DNA of 64,000 nt from Cristatella mucedo (GCA_009760855.2 WPIO01000006.1:11433501-11497500); one strand, 5' to 3'; shown: positions 13,735 through 27,530, counted from the stretch's first letter. A program made the numbers and translations. Notes: generated by a model from the sequence alone, not told the origin.

Positions 13735-13815
13735 TGATGGTGATAACAACAATAATAATTATGGCATTCGTGTAGTATCCTAAGAGAACTAAATCTCTTT
13801 CTAGGCACTTGACAT
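13735..13815 (-). mobile_element. LINE/SINE tail fragment
   Basis: AATAATAATT then a diverged tail stem (CTAAGAGAACTAAATCTC, TCTAGGCACTT). Confidence 0.4.
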
Positions 13816-14279
13816 ATGCGAAAGCATGTCAATTGTTTAGTGATACCGTGTACCATTTCAGTAAGCTCAAGTACTCAGCAGCAACAGGGCAGCCTCGCAT
13901 CTCTTATATGATCGTTTCACTTGATTGGGCATGTGCAAATATTCAAAGCACATTGTTGGACCCTCCCCCAAGCATTACTCGGCATCATAAGTAGTTTTTT
14001 TGCCGTGGCTAACTTTGTCTCCATCAATCCCCCTGTGGTGCAAGCACATCGGGCAACATTAGCTCCGGGCATTAAAAGGCAAGCCGTTGCTTGTACTCAC
14101 GAGTAGCCTGCACTGTTGCTTGGCTGTTGCAGAGCTGTGTACTGGTGGCGAGACTGGCGGCGAGTTCCGTTCGGATCCAGTGACTGAGCGTATGTATGCT
14201 CACTGTGAATCATAGGGGCTAGCGACTAAAGGGATTTTGGACCACAGCAAGACTGATTAACATCAGTTGGTTAGTGATA

Positions 14280-14710
14280 ACATTTGCAATGTGCCAGCAG
14301 GCATAAGCATACATGAGTGTAATTCACACAGGTGGAGCAACTGCTATGAGGACCATGGGATTTTAACTTCTTTTTAAATTGTGTTTAGTCATGGGATCTA
14401 GTGATGACAGTCGAGAGTGAGTTCCAGGCTTGGGTAGCATACACATAAATTAAAGGCGCGGTCACGGCTAGATCTGTGGAAGGTTAGAGACGCTGCTAAG
14501 CGACCTGAGTCAGAAGAGCAGGTGGTACGATGGGATTCCTGATTGCTGCAGAGGAGCTATTTTCGATTGGTAGTCCGGAGCACAAGCATGCACGGACCTA
14601 AAAGTGCGTGGCACTCACCTTGAAGTCGATGCGCTGCCCGGGTGTTCAAGCCAGCTCAGCGGTCGGTGAGAAGTGGCATCGCATGGCCACCATTGTCTCA
14701 CCATCTACTC
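14280..14710 (-). mobile_element. Old L2-A fragment
   Basis: Antisense match with indels: GAGTGAGTTCCAGGCTTGGG, AAGAGCAGGTGGTACGATG, CACCTTGAAGTCGATGCG and CGGTGAGAAGTGG in the expected order. Confidence 0.5.
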
Positions 14711-15544
14711 TGGTGGATGCTTTCACCAGATGAGCTCGGCTCACACCCGTGTTGCTTGGGCTTGAGCCTGTTTTCTCACCAGAACGCGGGTTCCTGCCGT
14801 GAGTGCGATGATGCATTGGCTCTCTGCTGCTACCTATTCACTTTCCTTGGACTCAGACTGCCGATTGCGCTACCAGCTGTGTGCACACTCACTGTTCTTG
14901 ATCGAACGTGAGCCTTGCTCTGTCGTGCGTGCATTGCATTAAGTGCGCCGTCGCCAGGCAGCTTGTGACAGCAGAAGATCCTGGGCAGAGACTCCAGACT
15001 CCAGGCTGCTCTTTAAAGCGCCAACAAGTGTGCCGTGGCCCACCAGTGCGTGCATTTCGGCCTCCTCTCCACACGAGGCCTCTGCCGTTGGGATGGAAGG
15101 TCTTTTTGGGCCCTCTTACTTGAAAGAAGAATATCAGATTATTGTCAGCCCCTCCTCTATTGTCGCCCATTTACGTGCGCACGTGCGCTCACACGTCTCG
15201 CTCAGTCGAGCACACTCTCACACACTTACAGAAGCACGAATGCACGAACCGTATTAGTCAGTGGCAGGAGGGTGGCAGCCACACGATTGCTCACCGATCG
15301 CTTGCCAATTTCTATCATCCTCATGCAACGGCCATGCATGTCGGTTTTTCTGCTGTACAGTTGTGAACCGTAACATCAAAGTTCTTTGTTGCTGTTGTCG
15401 TCGTCGTTGTCAATGTGCGTGCGTGCGCTCGCGAGCGTGTGCGTGTTAGCTGCCTCTGTCTGCTAATTCACTGCCTGTATGGCTTGTTGATTCTTGAAGG
15501 CGAGTCACCTCACATGAAGGCACCCTCGAGACTCATTGACTCCG

Positions 15545-16631
15545 ATGGCGAGCGCTAAGGATGGCAGTGACACCGTCACTATTCGAGATTATCAGGGTCT
15601 GCCTCTGGACGTGGTGCACAGCGACGGAAATCCGACGCATGACTACAGCATCATGGGTAGCCCCACTCCGCCGGTGCAGCTCGCCGGCTCGAACGACTCT
15701 TTTGCAGCCATGTACATTGCGCTTCAGGATATGCAGGCAGATAACAAGAGGCTACAGCAGCAGCTGTACGCCGAGCGTGCCAAAAAGCAGCAGTCAGCGC
15801 AGCCGCAGCAGCCGGCTCAGCTGCTGCAGCAGCAGCAGCTGGCCGCTTCATCTGCGGCGGCAGCCTCCACGACTAGCGGAAGCGGTCCTCTTTGGCAGTG
15901 TCGGCAGCACGCTGCCCACGAGGCCTCCTCTTCGCCACCGGGCGCTGCCGCTGGGCCGCCTACTGGTCGTCACCTGCAGCAGAGGTCGGCGTCATCACCG
16001 GCAGTGGCCGCCGAAGTGGCGACGATCGTCGGCCTCGATATCGGCGGCGGCGAGTCGGCCGCGCCGTCGTCCGGGCGCCTTCGCGAGCTCGAGGAGGCCA
16101 GCCGCCGCTGGGCGGCAGCGGAGGAGGCCTACAGGCAGCAGATCCACGGCCTGAAGGTCAGAATCGAGGAGCTGCACTCCGAGAGCGAGCGGCTCAAGAA
16201 GGCGCTGACCGCCGCCCGGTCGGCAGCTGCGCGAGCAGCGCCGTCGCAGCCGCAAGATCCCGACAGTGGCTTCACGACGACCCAGGGCGGTGGCGGCCTG
16301 CATCCGGTGTCGTCGTCGTCGTCGGCGACCTCGTCGCCGGCGACGTCGCTGGCCGACCGTCGCTGGTCGAGCCTCGAAGACAGCTACAAGCGCCAGATCC
16401 AGGAGCTGGCCGGAGAGCTGGCGCGCATTCGCGCTGAGCACGCCGCCAAGACGGAGCAGTTGCAGCACTACGCGGACGAGCTCGAGGTCCTGTATGCCGA
16501 TAACGAGCGGCTAAAGAGGAAGCTGAGTGCTCAGGCAACGGCAGCGCCCGCAGTTTCTCAGCTGTATCCGGATAGTGGCTTGGCATCGCAAGGACTGCAT
16601 ACGTCCTCGTCAACCACCAACTCCTCGCAAG
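15545..16631 (+). CDS. Exon 1: N-terminal coiled coils and linker
   Basis: The frame is closed upstream by a TGA at 15515-15517 and opens at ATG 15545 (G at +4). It ends at CAA G followed by gtgaga, phase 1. It encodes an N-terminal coiled coil, a Q/A/S-rich linker and two similar coiled-coil modules, each followed by a DSG motif (DSGFTT near residue 240, DSGLAS near 343). Confidence 0.7.
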
Positions 16632-19600
16632 GTGAGAGTCGCTGCACGCACGCGCGCGCTCGCACGTGGCGTGCTTGCCCAGCTGGCTGCTCGGGCAAAG
16701 TGATTGCGCGCCAAGTCCGCCGCCGCTTGCTGCAGTGTTGCCTGATTTTTCATGTGCCTCCTCTGGTCCGGCCTTGTAGCTGTAGATTGCCTGAAATGGA
16801 CTAGAATTCGACCGTTGGGTACTCTGATAGTCGAAATTTGGTGGGGTAGTTGCTGGTCAAGGTCAAAGTCGTGTTTGCCTCCAAGTGTTCTCATTGGCCG
16901 GCCACTGCTTTGCACCCCACAGAGTACGCGACACAGCTCCTGGTTATGAACTGCCAAAACGGCAAGTTCGGAGAACTTTGCTTTGGCTATCTGAAGTGGC
17001 GAGTCCAACATCTCTCTTTGCTCTGTCCCTTAAGGGTTGTTGCAGCTCATTGTGAATACGATTGGCAAGTCTGCCACATTTGCAAAGTTTTTTCAAAGTT
17101 ACCTAATAGGCACTCTGTAATCAAGCATGGCCACTTTCTGTTAAACGTGAGTTTGATTGCATCATGGGCTGCAGAGAGAAATCGTTTGGTTAGTGAAAGC
17201 AGTTATGCTACTGCAAACGTAAACGTTGGAGCGGTCAGTGATATTTGATTTTGAGTCTCCAGTTTAGCTAATGACGGTGCCTTCTTTTTCTATTATTTGC
17301 TTAACATCTAATATGCTGAAAATATGTCTAAATATGTTATGTTGTTGTAAGTTACAAGGACCCTATTACTTGCTAGAAAGTGCTTTGCTTTCTCAGCCAA
17401 ATATTCAAGAGCCACTCACAAGACAGATTACTTTGCTAATGTTCACATTTAGAATTTTCATAGATAAACATGCTACATTTAAGGTGCGTAGTTGTTAAGT
17501 CGATTCATGCTAATAGCGGGTGGTGGCTCGATAGGGTGCGTTGGGTTGGACGCTCACAGCTATCTCCACTCAGTATTCCGGTGAGATATTTAGCAAGAAG
17601 TGACATAGGGGTCCAAACGAGACGTCTGGTGAGGCTGCTAGCTCGCGTAGTTGAGCTAGCTGCACAGCTTTCTGCTCTGCAGCATTCTGGAGGCTTGGGC
17701 TGGCTGGGTTCAGCTTTCAGGTTGTACTCGTTGGCCATGGCGTACTACTGGTAGGTGACTGTGATTCGAATGTTTGTAGAAAAAAGTCTCATTGGCAGGT
17801 CGTCAAAATTGCTCAATTGTCGAACTCAAGTGCATTTTGTCGCCATTTCCCAATGAGCTTGCTTAGTTGGCTTCCCTTTGCTGCCAAATTTGGAGTCGAT
17901 AGACTAGTCAGCAAGTGCTGAGAGATGGGCAAAGCAAGGACGCTCATGCCTTCACGAAAGGACACATTTTGGGGCTACATTTCGGTGGCTAAAACAAGGT
18001 ACACATTGCAGCACGATTTCCGAGCTGTGTGTATGCTGCAATATTACGGAGCGATTGCAACTCGGAGGGATGAAAATTAGGAAGTGGTGTGGTCAACCTA
18101 GCTGACAACGATCGGGATGACGTGGCCATCAAATTGCTAGCCTTGAAGATCAGACGTGCCCATGCCAAAAATGTTGTTAGGACATGTCAACTTACGATAG
18201 GACTTAAGTTGAGTGAATCAGCCGTTCCTGGGATGCTATCCCAGCTCTCCTCAGGATTGAAGCCCATGAAGGTGAAAATCTGCCTTCAAAAAGGCAAAGA
18301 TAATATAAATCATTTATATAGCGCTCCAAGAGAACTTAATCTCTATTCAGGCGTTTGACTTATGCCTCGGGGCTCGAGCCCTCGACCTCAGTCAGACCTT
18401 GGTCGGGGCGAGCACCTTAACCGCTGGACCAAACCAGCTCGGCAAGATAAAACAGCCTGCAATGAGCTAAGGACCATGCCCACTCAACTTTGGCTAACTG
18501 ATTGAGAGTTGTGAGGACTTATTGATGGCATTTATAATACTGGTTGGTGAGCATGCATGAAACATGAAACAGACCATAAATGAAGCATTCCAATGCTTTT
18601 AGAAGACGGTAAATTTCGGTGACAAAGGAGTGGTAGCACTGTTGCACAGCCTGAACTCTTGTCACGTATCGGAACTCTTATCACATAGAAGGCATTATGC
18701 ATAACTCTAAATTTAAAGCATAAGTAGACTTCGTAAAAATGCTGGCATTCCAAGTTCAGTCACCATAGTTCCATCATGGGGCTAGATTTTATGTGCGAGC
18801 AAGTAAGCAATCTCAAGCACAACGTCTGTGAGAGAATTGTATCTGTCACCAGCTCGAATGCATGTGCTAATTAATATTTCCTGAAAGCAGTATAGGTTGT
18901 TGAGTTACCAGATTCAGCCTCAATCTTTCTAGTTTGTGTCAGTGGTGGCGGCACCTGTATGTACAGACCGTATGTATCCGGTTATGTATTGCTTATGTAC
19001 ACTTCAGGTGAAAGAAATCCTCGCAGTATGGCTGCTTCTGCTGTGGCTGTAATAATAATAATAATAATAATAATGCACTTGATAAAGCACCCTCAGAGAA
19101 CTCAATCTCTTTCTAGGCGCTTTATATTTTCATGCTCGGATTCGTTCGGATAAGAAGAGTGTTTCTATACTGCAAAGTGTCTCACCCAGTCACCTGATTT
19201 GAACCCTATAGAACGGCTATAGAGATATCGAACTGTGGCTGATGTGGGATATTAGGCCTACACCAGTAGCCAAACTTTTCAGTACAACTCAGGCTTCCGT
19301 TGAATGTGCTACTGCATAACTGGCAAACCAGAAGCTGGTTTCCTTTATTTCTGCCCAGATAATGGAGGTGAGCGTCGCAGTTGCCACATTACTCCACTTC
19401 TCGCCGACCTGCACTGGTTACCAGTCAAGCAACGGATTGACTTCAAGGTTTTGTCGCTCACTTTTAGGTCTCTTCATTCTATGGCTCCAGCCTATCTTTC
19501 AGATATACTACCCCATCAGGCAAAGCATCGTACCACTCGCTTTTCGGAATCCAACAGTCTAGAAATACCTCGTACAAACCTTAAATCCTTTGGAGACCGT

Positions 19601-21176
19601 GCATTTAGCTCGTATGCTCCCACAGCCTGGAACTCCCTCCCGACCTGCATCAGAACATCCCCTGACCTGACCACATTTAAAAGAAACTTAAAAACATACC
19701 TATTTAGGACAGCATTTAGTGGGTCCTTGTGATTCGTCCTCGATGTGCTTATGCGTGCTGACACTGTTCATGCTGCCACTAACCACATTTGCATGCTGAC
19801 CCAGTGCATGTAACCCCTAACCATGTTATTCATTTTGTTTGTTTTTCAAGCATGATTTTACTTACTATTCTATTGCGTATCACTTTGCAGCAAATGTAAA
19901 GCGCCTAGAAAGAGATTAAGTTCTCTGAGGGCACTTTATCAAGTGCAATATTATTATTATTATTATTAATACAGAATCGTGGCTTGATGACGTCACACTA
20001 GCGGCATACATACCAACAGAAGGTGTTTGTTTTTGCACTTTCAATTAATATTGTCACGTGCTTGACATAACTTTAGTATGCCTGGCATTGCAGAAACTCT
20101 GTTCTTACCCTGTCGAATTTACAGCCACGGCAGCGGTGGCCGTACTGTGAGGATTTTTGTGTACCTCAGTGTGTGTACTGATACGCATGCATGTGTGTTT
20201 ATACGTATGCGCACGTGCTGCATAGAACGCCGCCGGGATGGGGGTGGCGTGCATGCCGGGAGCTGCATCGGCGTGCATGCCGGAAAGTATGACGGAGCTG
20301 CTACTGTCGCTCATGTGCTGCTGGCTGAACGGTCAGAGCCCGACCGCATAGAGAATTGGAGCCTCGTGGCACCGGAGCCTCTTGATGCTCTCGGTCTTTG
20401 TCGAACGATGTCATTCACGCTGTGTACATTGTCTTCGTTGCTGCTGCTGCTGCTGCTGCCTCTGCTGCCTCTGCTGCCTCTGCCGCTGCCGCTGCTGCTG
20501 CTGCTATTATCGTTCCACCGCCTCTGCTCCGGGTGTGGTTCATTGGGCTGATGGCTGCGGCGGCTTCACTGCAGCTGCCCGTTGCAGCTGGATATGTAGC
20601 CTAATAGTGAGCAAGGTAGTCTGCAGTGGACGAATCGCTTGCTTGTAGAATTGTCTATGGATGCCATGCAAACCATCCGAGTGAAAGTGCAGAAAAGTCG
20701 CGAAGCCGTTGCTGAGCTTAAGGATGTCGTTCAGCGCCAGACGGAGGTCATAAAGAACTTTAAGGAGCTCTTCGACAAGAAGTGTAAGAAGCAAGGTGAG
20801 TTAAATGTGCGACCTCTGCTCTCTACCCCGGATAATAGTGTTTGAATTTATTCTTTTGTTATGCTTGGGTCTTGCGTGCACGACGCATGCAGCCGAACAA
20901 CTTGTGCAAGTGGTCTGCCATGACTGAAGCGCATGACTAGCATTCGAAAATTACGGTTTGCTACTCAAGTATGACTGCGGTAATGAGAGAGGCCTCTGTG
21001 CAGAATAGCAAGGCCTACACTTTCTTTTTGTGTGCAACCTTTGGTTTAGCCATGGGAGGGCATTAAATTGAAATTAGTGGTGGGGTAACTTTGAAACGTT
21101 AACGTGAGGGGGAGAGGGAGAGAAAAGACAGACAGACAGAGACAGAAAGAGAGAGAGACAGACAGACAGACAGAGA

Positions 21177-21211
<35 letters not shown>

Positions 21212-21248
21212 AGAGAGAGACAGACAGACAGAGACAGAGAGAGAGAGA

Positions 21249-21339
<91 letters not shown>

Positions 21340-21368
21340 AGACAGACAGACAGACAGAGACAGAGAGA

Positions 21369-21439
<71 letters not shown>

Positions 21440-24400
21440 ACAGACAGAGACAGACAGAGAGAGACAGACAGAGAGAACCAGACAGACAGAGAGAACCAGA
21501 CAGACAGAGAGAACCAGACAGAGACAGACAGACAGACAGAGACAGACAGACAGAGAGAACAAGACAGAGACAGACAGACAGACAGAACCAGACAGACAGA
21601 CAGACAGAACCCGACAGACAGACAGAGACAGACAGACAGATAGAGACAGACAGAGAGACAGACAGAGGATCAGCAGCAAAGCTAGAAAAATGATTGTGAC
21701 CTAGCTTAGCATAAGTAGGCATTCTTGCTGCAAATCCTATACTCCCTTATAATTTGGGATGCCTGATGCAGGTACCCGTAAGCAGCAGTGGGTTCACATG
21801 CAACGTATAGAAATAATGATCCGTCGAAGCTCACTTAGTTAGGATATAGCCATAACTGGCGATCTGTTTTCATTCATCTGTGTCTTTAGTTGCTCTTCTC
21901 GTAATGAAGGTTGCGGTTTATGCCAACCCGTTCTAGTGGGAATCAGTCGATCCCGTGAGCAATTTCTTATGCTAAAAGTCTATGCCTCAGCTATTAGTAA
22001 ACAAACTGCTACCAGCTTTAATCGACATACCTACACACAGGATTGTGATGTGCTCGTTGCTTTCTTCCGATTTTGTGCGCGTGTCTGACGTGTCATACCT
22101 TCGTATTTTAAACGGCATCCCTCCCTAGGGCGTGGCGATATGAGGAAATTGTGTTACCTGCTGTTTTGCCTGGATATAACTCCGTGTTGCTTGGCCACTC
22201 CTCTTGGCAAAGTGGCTAAAAATCCACATGCTGCTCCTCCCAGACTCCAGCTTGCCTATTCTGGTGTGGAACTCCTTAAATTGCTTTGTGCTCTCTGCAG
22301 TACTTAATGTAATCCAGCAATCGTATAGATTAGCGATTGATTCCTCGGCTGGAAAGTTGGGCGATCTCTTCACACATTTCCTGGAGCAAGGGTCTCCATT
22401 TCATTAGATCACTCCAGATTTTCGTTCTGGCAGGTGGAATGCTTTCTTGGCCAGTGTTTACTTATTCACCAATCACAGTCCATCCACACTGGCCTATTTG
22501 CTTTTATGTAATCATTTGTCCTGATAATTTTTTGAATTGTTTACTCTGCTTTCATTTTTTGTGCTTCCTTGGCACAAAAGGCACAGCACCAGCCTTATTG
22601 GAAAGGCTTGGTATTATGAAGAAACCGTAAAGGAATTAATTCCTCTAGGGGCAGATTCTGTGCCTAACTCTGAATCTTTATAAGGTTAGCTGATTTAACA
22701 GCCTCATTTGTACCACCGCTTGCAGTGGGCAATGAGGGACTGCCCACTGAATGACTCGAACCCATGACATGGGTCGTGAAGAGCGAGCACCTTATCCCTG
22801 TGCTAAGACCCAGAGGCAATGTGCACGGCCCAGTCTGCAGTTTCAGGTGTCACCTCGAGCCCTCGAGTATTACCTGAGACTACCACACGCACCTTCCGTC
22901 TGTGTGCGTGAGTATGTGTTAAACGTGAGCAGCACTTGTAGAGGTGGCCAATGCTACAGCAGTAGCTGTGGCCACAGCAGTCTATTCAGTCGTTGTGTGC
23001 TCATAACTCGTGGCGGAGGAAAATTACTGCCAAACCAGTTTAAACAAGTGCCATTCGCCCAAGGACGCCAGTGAGAGGTGACAATGAGTATGAAGGTTAA
23101 GTAAGAATTTAAAAAATTGAAATATCTGTAACTCACCTATCAATCAGATTTATGAAGTGCTCACCTCAAATGGTTATCATAGCACTAGTGTGTCATGTCG
23201 TCATCGGGAGTTGAATGCGACCTTGGAAATCAGAGCCGGAAGTCGTATTGTCTAGCATTTTACTGACTGGAATTAGCACAGCTTAGCGATGGACGTAGGC
23301 CCGCCAAAGATGCAATTTATCTATCTAGCTTTCATTTGCATAGCAGAGAATGCAGAGTCCAAGGATGTAAAGCGCCTAGAAAGAGATTAAGTTCTCTGAG
23401 GGCGCTTTATCAAGTGCAATATTATTATTATTATAAGGATCAATTCATGCTGACCATCGTTGTCCCTAGTGCTAGTGCGAAGAAGACTGTGAAGAAGCGT
23501 CAGATCAGAGGACTGGGACTCGGAGGAGGCTCAGCAAGGATTTCGTTTCTGCAGTGGGATCGCCTTTGACGCCCTGGTCAAACCGAGTGCAGCCCTCAGT
23601 TGCCTAGCTGCCAGGTCGCTAGGTGCAGTTTGGCGCCTGCGACCCCGCGCCGCCGCCCGCGACAGTGACCGCTCTCACGGCATCGTTTCGCTCGTGCCGC
23701 TGTCTGCATGCCGGCCGGAGCTTCTTCGGCGGCGGTGCGCACCCCTGACGCTTCTCGTTCGGCGCCAGTCCTAAGTGAATCGTCGTGGCGGCTGACAGTG
23801 TTGCTCACGCACGCTCGCTCGCTCGTGCAGGCGAGTCTGCCGGAGGCGGCGCTGATGCGCATTTGGCTTTCGAAGCGTCGACGCCACCGGCTGCTGCGCC
23901 GCAACAGCGGCAGAGGGACGACAGCTGGCAGCAGCTGTCGCAGAGCCACAGGGCGCCGACGCGGCGCCAGGGCGGCGGCGGGCTGCCGCCGCCGCCAGCT
24001 GCTGCGGCAGCGCCGGTGGCCTCGTTTGCTGCCGTCAGCGCTGCTTGCTTCAGCTACGCTCCTTCGTCTGGTCACGTGCCGAGAGTCGACCGGTCCGCCG
24101 GACAGCCCCAGCCGTCGGCGCAGGTCGGCGTGCGCAGACAGGCGGTGGAGCAGAGCGATCAGCTGGCGTCGCGCTCGCTGAGTCTGATGACGACCGGCTG
24201 CGGCAGCGGTGACGACATGCTCGACAACGGCTGGGTCAGGGACGCCGAGCACGACAGCGGAACGATGCAATCCATGCTGCTCCCGTCCGCGAGGGCGGAT
24301 TCGTACGACGACAGCGGGCCGCTGCCGACTGCTGCCGAGGAGCGCACGATCGGCGGAGGCGCGGTTGAGCCAGCGGCTTCCTCGAGCTGGCCGCGCCCTG

Positions 24401-24795
24401 CGGTCGCCGCCGCAGCAGCAGCATACGGCCCGATGCCGGGCGCTGCCGGAGCGCCGGCGGCGCCCGGCCGCGAGCACCGCATCTGTCCGGTGTGCAACGC
24501 GAGGTTCCCGAGCCTGGAGCCACTGGAGCGTCTGCAGGAGCACATACTGGACTGCGAGGGCACGTCGCTGCCGGCGGTGCAGCAGCAGCAGCAGCAGGAG
24601 CCCGCGTCGTCACAGCTCGCCGGCGGCGGCTCGCCAGCCGCAGAGGCTCGCCTCGACGAGCGCTCGTGCCCCATGTGCAACGCCCACTTCCCGCCCGAGC
24701 TGCCGCAGAGGGAGTACGAGCTGCACGTGATGTCGCACTTCGAAGAAGACTATGTCGTCGCCGGTCGCGAGCTGTGGCCACCCGGCACTAAATAA
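15545..24795 (+). CDS. Coiled-coil protein with two C-terminal TAX1BP1/CALCOCO-type zinc fingers (three-exon gene)
   Basis: Exons 15545-16631, 20649-20795 and 23831-24795 join in phase 1 at both junctions and give 732 residues plus TAA. Predicted coiled coils lie near residues 55-85, 188-227, 273-330 and 365-410. Glutamine-, alanine- and serine-rich linkers separate them. Two zinc fingers close the protein: CPVC...H...C from about residue 630 and CPMC...H...H (FPPE, then HVMSHFEED) from about 691. The second finger closely resembles the last fingers of TAX1BP1 and related selective-autophagy and NF-kB/TBK1 adaptors, which bind ubiquitin or myosin VI. No N-terminal SKICH domain is visible, so a NEMO/optineurin/AZI2-like adaptor with the same finger type is the alternative. 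Both introns are full of SSRs and repeats. No canonical AATAAA was found just after the stop. Confidence 0.7.
18301..18450 (-). mobile_element. SINE2 (tRNA-derived)
   Basis: Reverse complement shows the head CTGGTTTGGTCCAGCGGTTA, a B box with GGCTCGAGCCC, and a tail GCCTGAATAGAGATTAAG-like that matches the L2-A 3' end. Confidence 0.7.
19048..19140 (-). mobile_element. L2-A 3' tail
   Basis: (AAT)n, GCACTTGATAAAGCACCCTC, AGAACTCAATCTCTTTC, AGGCGCTTTA. Confidence 0.65.
19360..19975 (+). mobile_element. Young L2-A copy, 5'-truncated
   Basis: The C-terminal frame is open from [17 protein letters not shown] to [11 protein letters not shown], followed by an intact 3' UTR, tail stem and (ATT)n. It is almost identical to the 12.7 kb copy on the opposite strand. 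Confidence 0.9.
20440..20512 (+). repeat. (CTG)n-rich imperfect trinucleotide repeat
   Basis: CTG/CTGC units with CTCTGC interruptions, lying upstream of exon 2 of the zinc-finger gene. Confidence 0.9.
20649..20795 (+). CDS. Exon 2: coiled-coil exon
   Basis: The acceptor cttgtag and donor CAA G/gtgagt bracket 147 nt in phase 1-1. The peptide starts [15 protein letters not shown] and ends [11 protein letters not shown], a charged heptad-like helix that continues the coiled coil of exon 1. The phase fits exon 1 exactly. A (CTG)n-rich stretch precedes it. Confidence 0.7.
21110..21666. repeat. Compound (CA)n / (GACA)n / (GAGA)n microsatellite
   Basis: Over 500 bp of alternating CA arrays and GACA/GAGA/AACC variants in intron 2 of the zinc-finger gene. 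Long open frames here (CVCV or HTHT) are artefacts of the repeat. Confidence 0.98.
22672..22825 (-). mobile_element. SINE1 copy
   Basis: Reverse complement carries the tRNA-like head with an internal B box (GGGTTCGAGTC), then the CACTGCAAGCGG element and the GCTGTTAAATCAGC end. Confidence 0.55.
23350..23440 (+). mobile_element. L2-A 3' tail
   Basis: TGTAAAGCGCCTAGAAAGAG, CTCTGAGGGCGCTTTATC and (ATT)n. Confidence 0.7.
23831..24795 (+). CDS. Exon 3: low-complexity linker and paired zinc fingers
   Basis: The acceptor gctcgtgcag at 23821-23830 starts a 965-nt terminal exon in the phase left by exon 2. It encodes a Q/A/P/S-rich segment with two more DSG motifs (DSGTMQ, DSGPLP), then a C2HC finger and a C2H2 finger, and ends at TAA 24793-24795. 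A long CT microsatellite begins about 55 bp after the stop. Confidence 0.75.
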
Positions 24796-24847
24796 TATTG
24801 CTGTATTTTCAATTTTTCACTCCTTTTTTGTTCGTTACGCTGGCCCC

Positions 24848-26400
<1,553 letters not shown>

Positions 26401-26409
26401 GAGCTGCAC

Positions 26410-27530
26410 TCTATTGTAGCGCCCTGCTGGCCTTGGCTGAATTTTAGCGCGAACAAGAGCTGTTCGGAGGCGGGCTAGAACTCCTTTGTCCTGGAGCAGT
26501 GAGCCAGAGAGGAGCGTCAGTGCGGTTAGAGAGCAAGAGCTTAAGAGCAAGCCGGGAAGCTCTCTGACCAGCGGTGGCGATTCGGCCTTTAGAATTGGTC
26601 CGATACCCGCGGGAGCTGCTGATTGATGTTGGCTGGCCTGTCAACCTTCGCCATCACTCTGTCCAAAAAGAATCGTCTGGAACCCATTCGCCATTCAAGC
26701 TGGACAGAGGGGACATTCCAGTGGCCTAGTGCCGGTATTAATTCCTTACCGTAATGGGCCCTGGTGTCGGGCCAAATACCACTAAGCTCTTGCCCCATTG
26801 TCTCAGCTAAGTATTTAAGAGTCGAGCGACGCTCGCTCTGGGCCTTGTGTTTTTGGTATCTTCTGGTCTTCTGTCCGGCTCTGCGCTTCGACGCCGGCGG
26901 GCACTCGTTTCTCTGAAAGCGAGGGTGGAGGGCGGGCTGTCCACCGACGATGGACGGAACAGGACAAGACAGCGCTAGGAGGATTCGGTGGACTCCGCTG
27001 AATACGGTCGTATCGCGCCCGAGCTGGCATTCTGTGTTTCGTTTGTGTTTTGTGTGTGCGTGCTAGCACGTGATCTCGGCATAGGGATTTGCCAGTGCGA
27101 GCTAAGCGTAGTTGACATGTGTGGAGCCCTAGTTCTCCGGTTAGGGTTTAGGCTCCAGTTTGAGCTCCGTCTATTTGGGTCGTTCCCCAGTATAGATGTA
27201 AGTAGCGTAAGTGTGGAGAAGTATTTCCTCCGCAAGAGTGCTTGGGGTGGTGTGTGTGGAGTATTCCTGCCGCACTGGTGGAAACCGAGTCCTAGTTCTC
27301 CGGTTAGAGTTTAGGCTCCGGTTCGCGCTTCAGTGTGGAGAAGTATTCCCTCCGCAAGAGTGCTGGTGCTGTTGAGAGCGTGCGAAGAGTGTGGAGATAA
27401 AGCTGAACTAGACGCGCAGCGACTTTGTGCGCTTGCGAATAAAGTTCAGTAAAATCCCCAATTTGTGTGTCTCGCTTTCCAATTTACGCCGTGGACTCAC
27501 GACCCCCTTTAGTAACGGTGAGCAGGTCGG
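26410..27530 (+). mobile_element. Possible LTR-like segment with internal duplication
   Basis: It shows a TGTAGCGCCC start, a TATTTAAGAG TATA-like box at about 26811, two related segments (AGTTCTCCGGTTAGGGTTTA at 27131 and its partner at 27294; GTGTGGAGAAGTATT at 27211 and 27333) and AATAAA at about 27439. No gag/pol follows. No clean terminal repeat pair or primer site was proven. Confidence 0.25.

Larger units (their letters stand above)
16632..20648 (+). other. Intron 1 of the zinc-finger coiled-coil gene
   Basis: About 4 kb with a SINE2 (18301-18450), an L2-A tail (19050-19140) and a young L2-A fragment (19360-19975). The rest, including 16.7-18.3 kb, shows no recognisable feature. Confidence 0.6.

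Noticed and set aside
15561-16154. Alternative-frame ORFs of 150-200 codons overlapping exon 1 of the zinc-finger gene
   Set aside because: GC-rich shadow frames, Arg/Pro/Ser-rich and without domains. The coiled-coil frame is the coherent one.
21074-21722. Long open frames on both strands of 180-207 codons
   Set aside because: They are translations of CA/GACA microsatellites (CVCV, HTHT, SLSV patterns), not genes.
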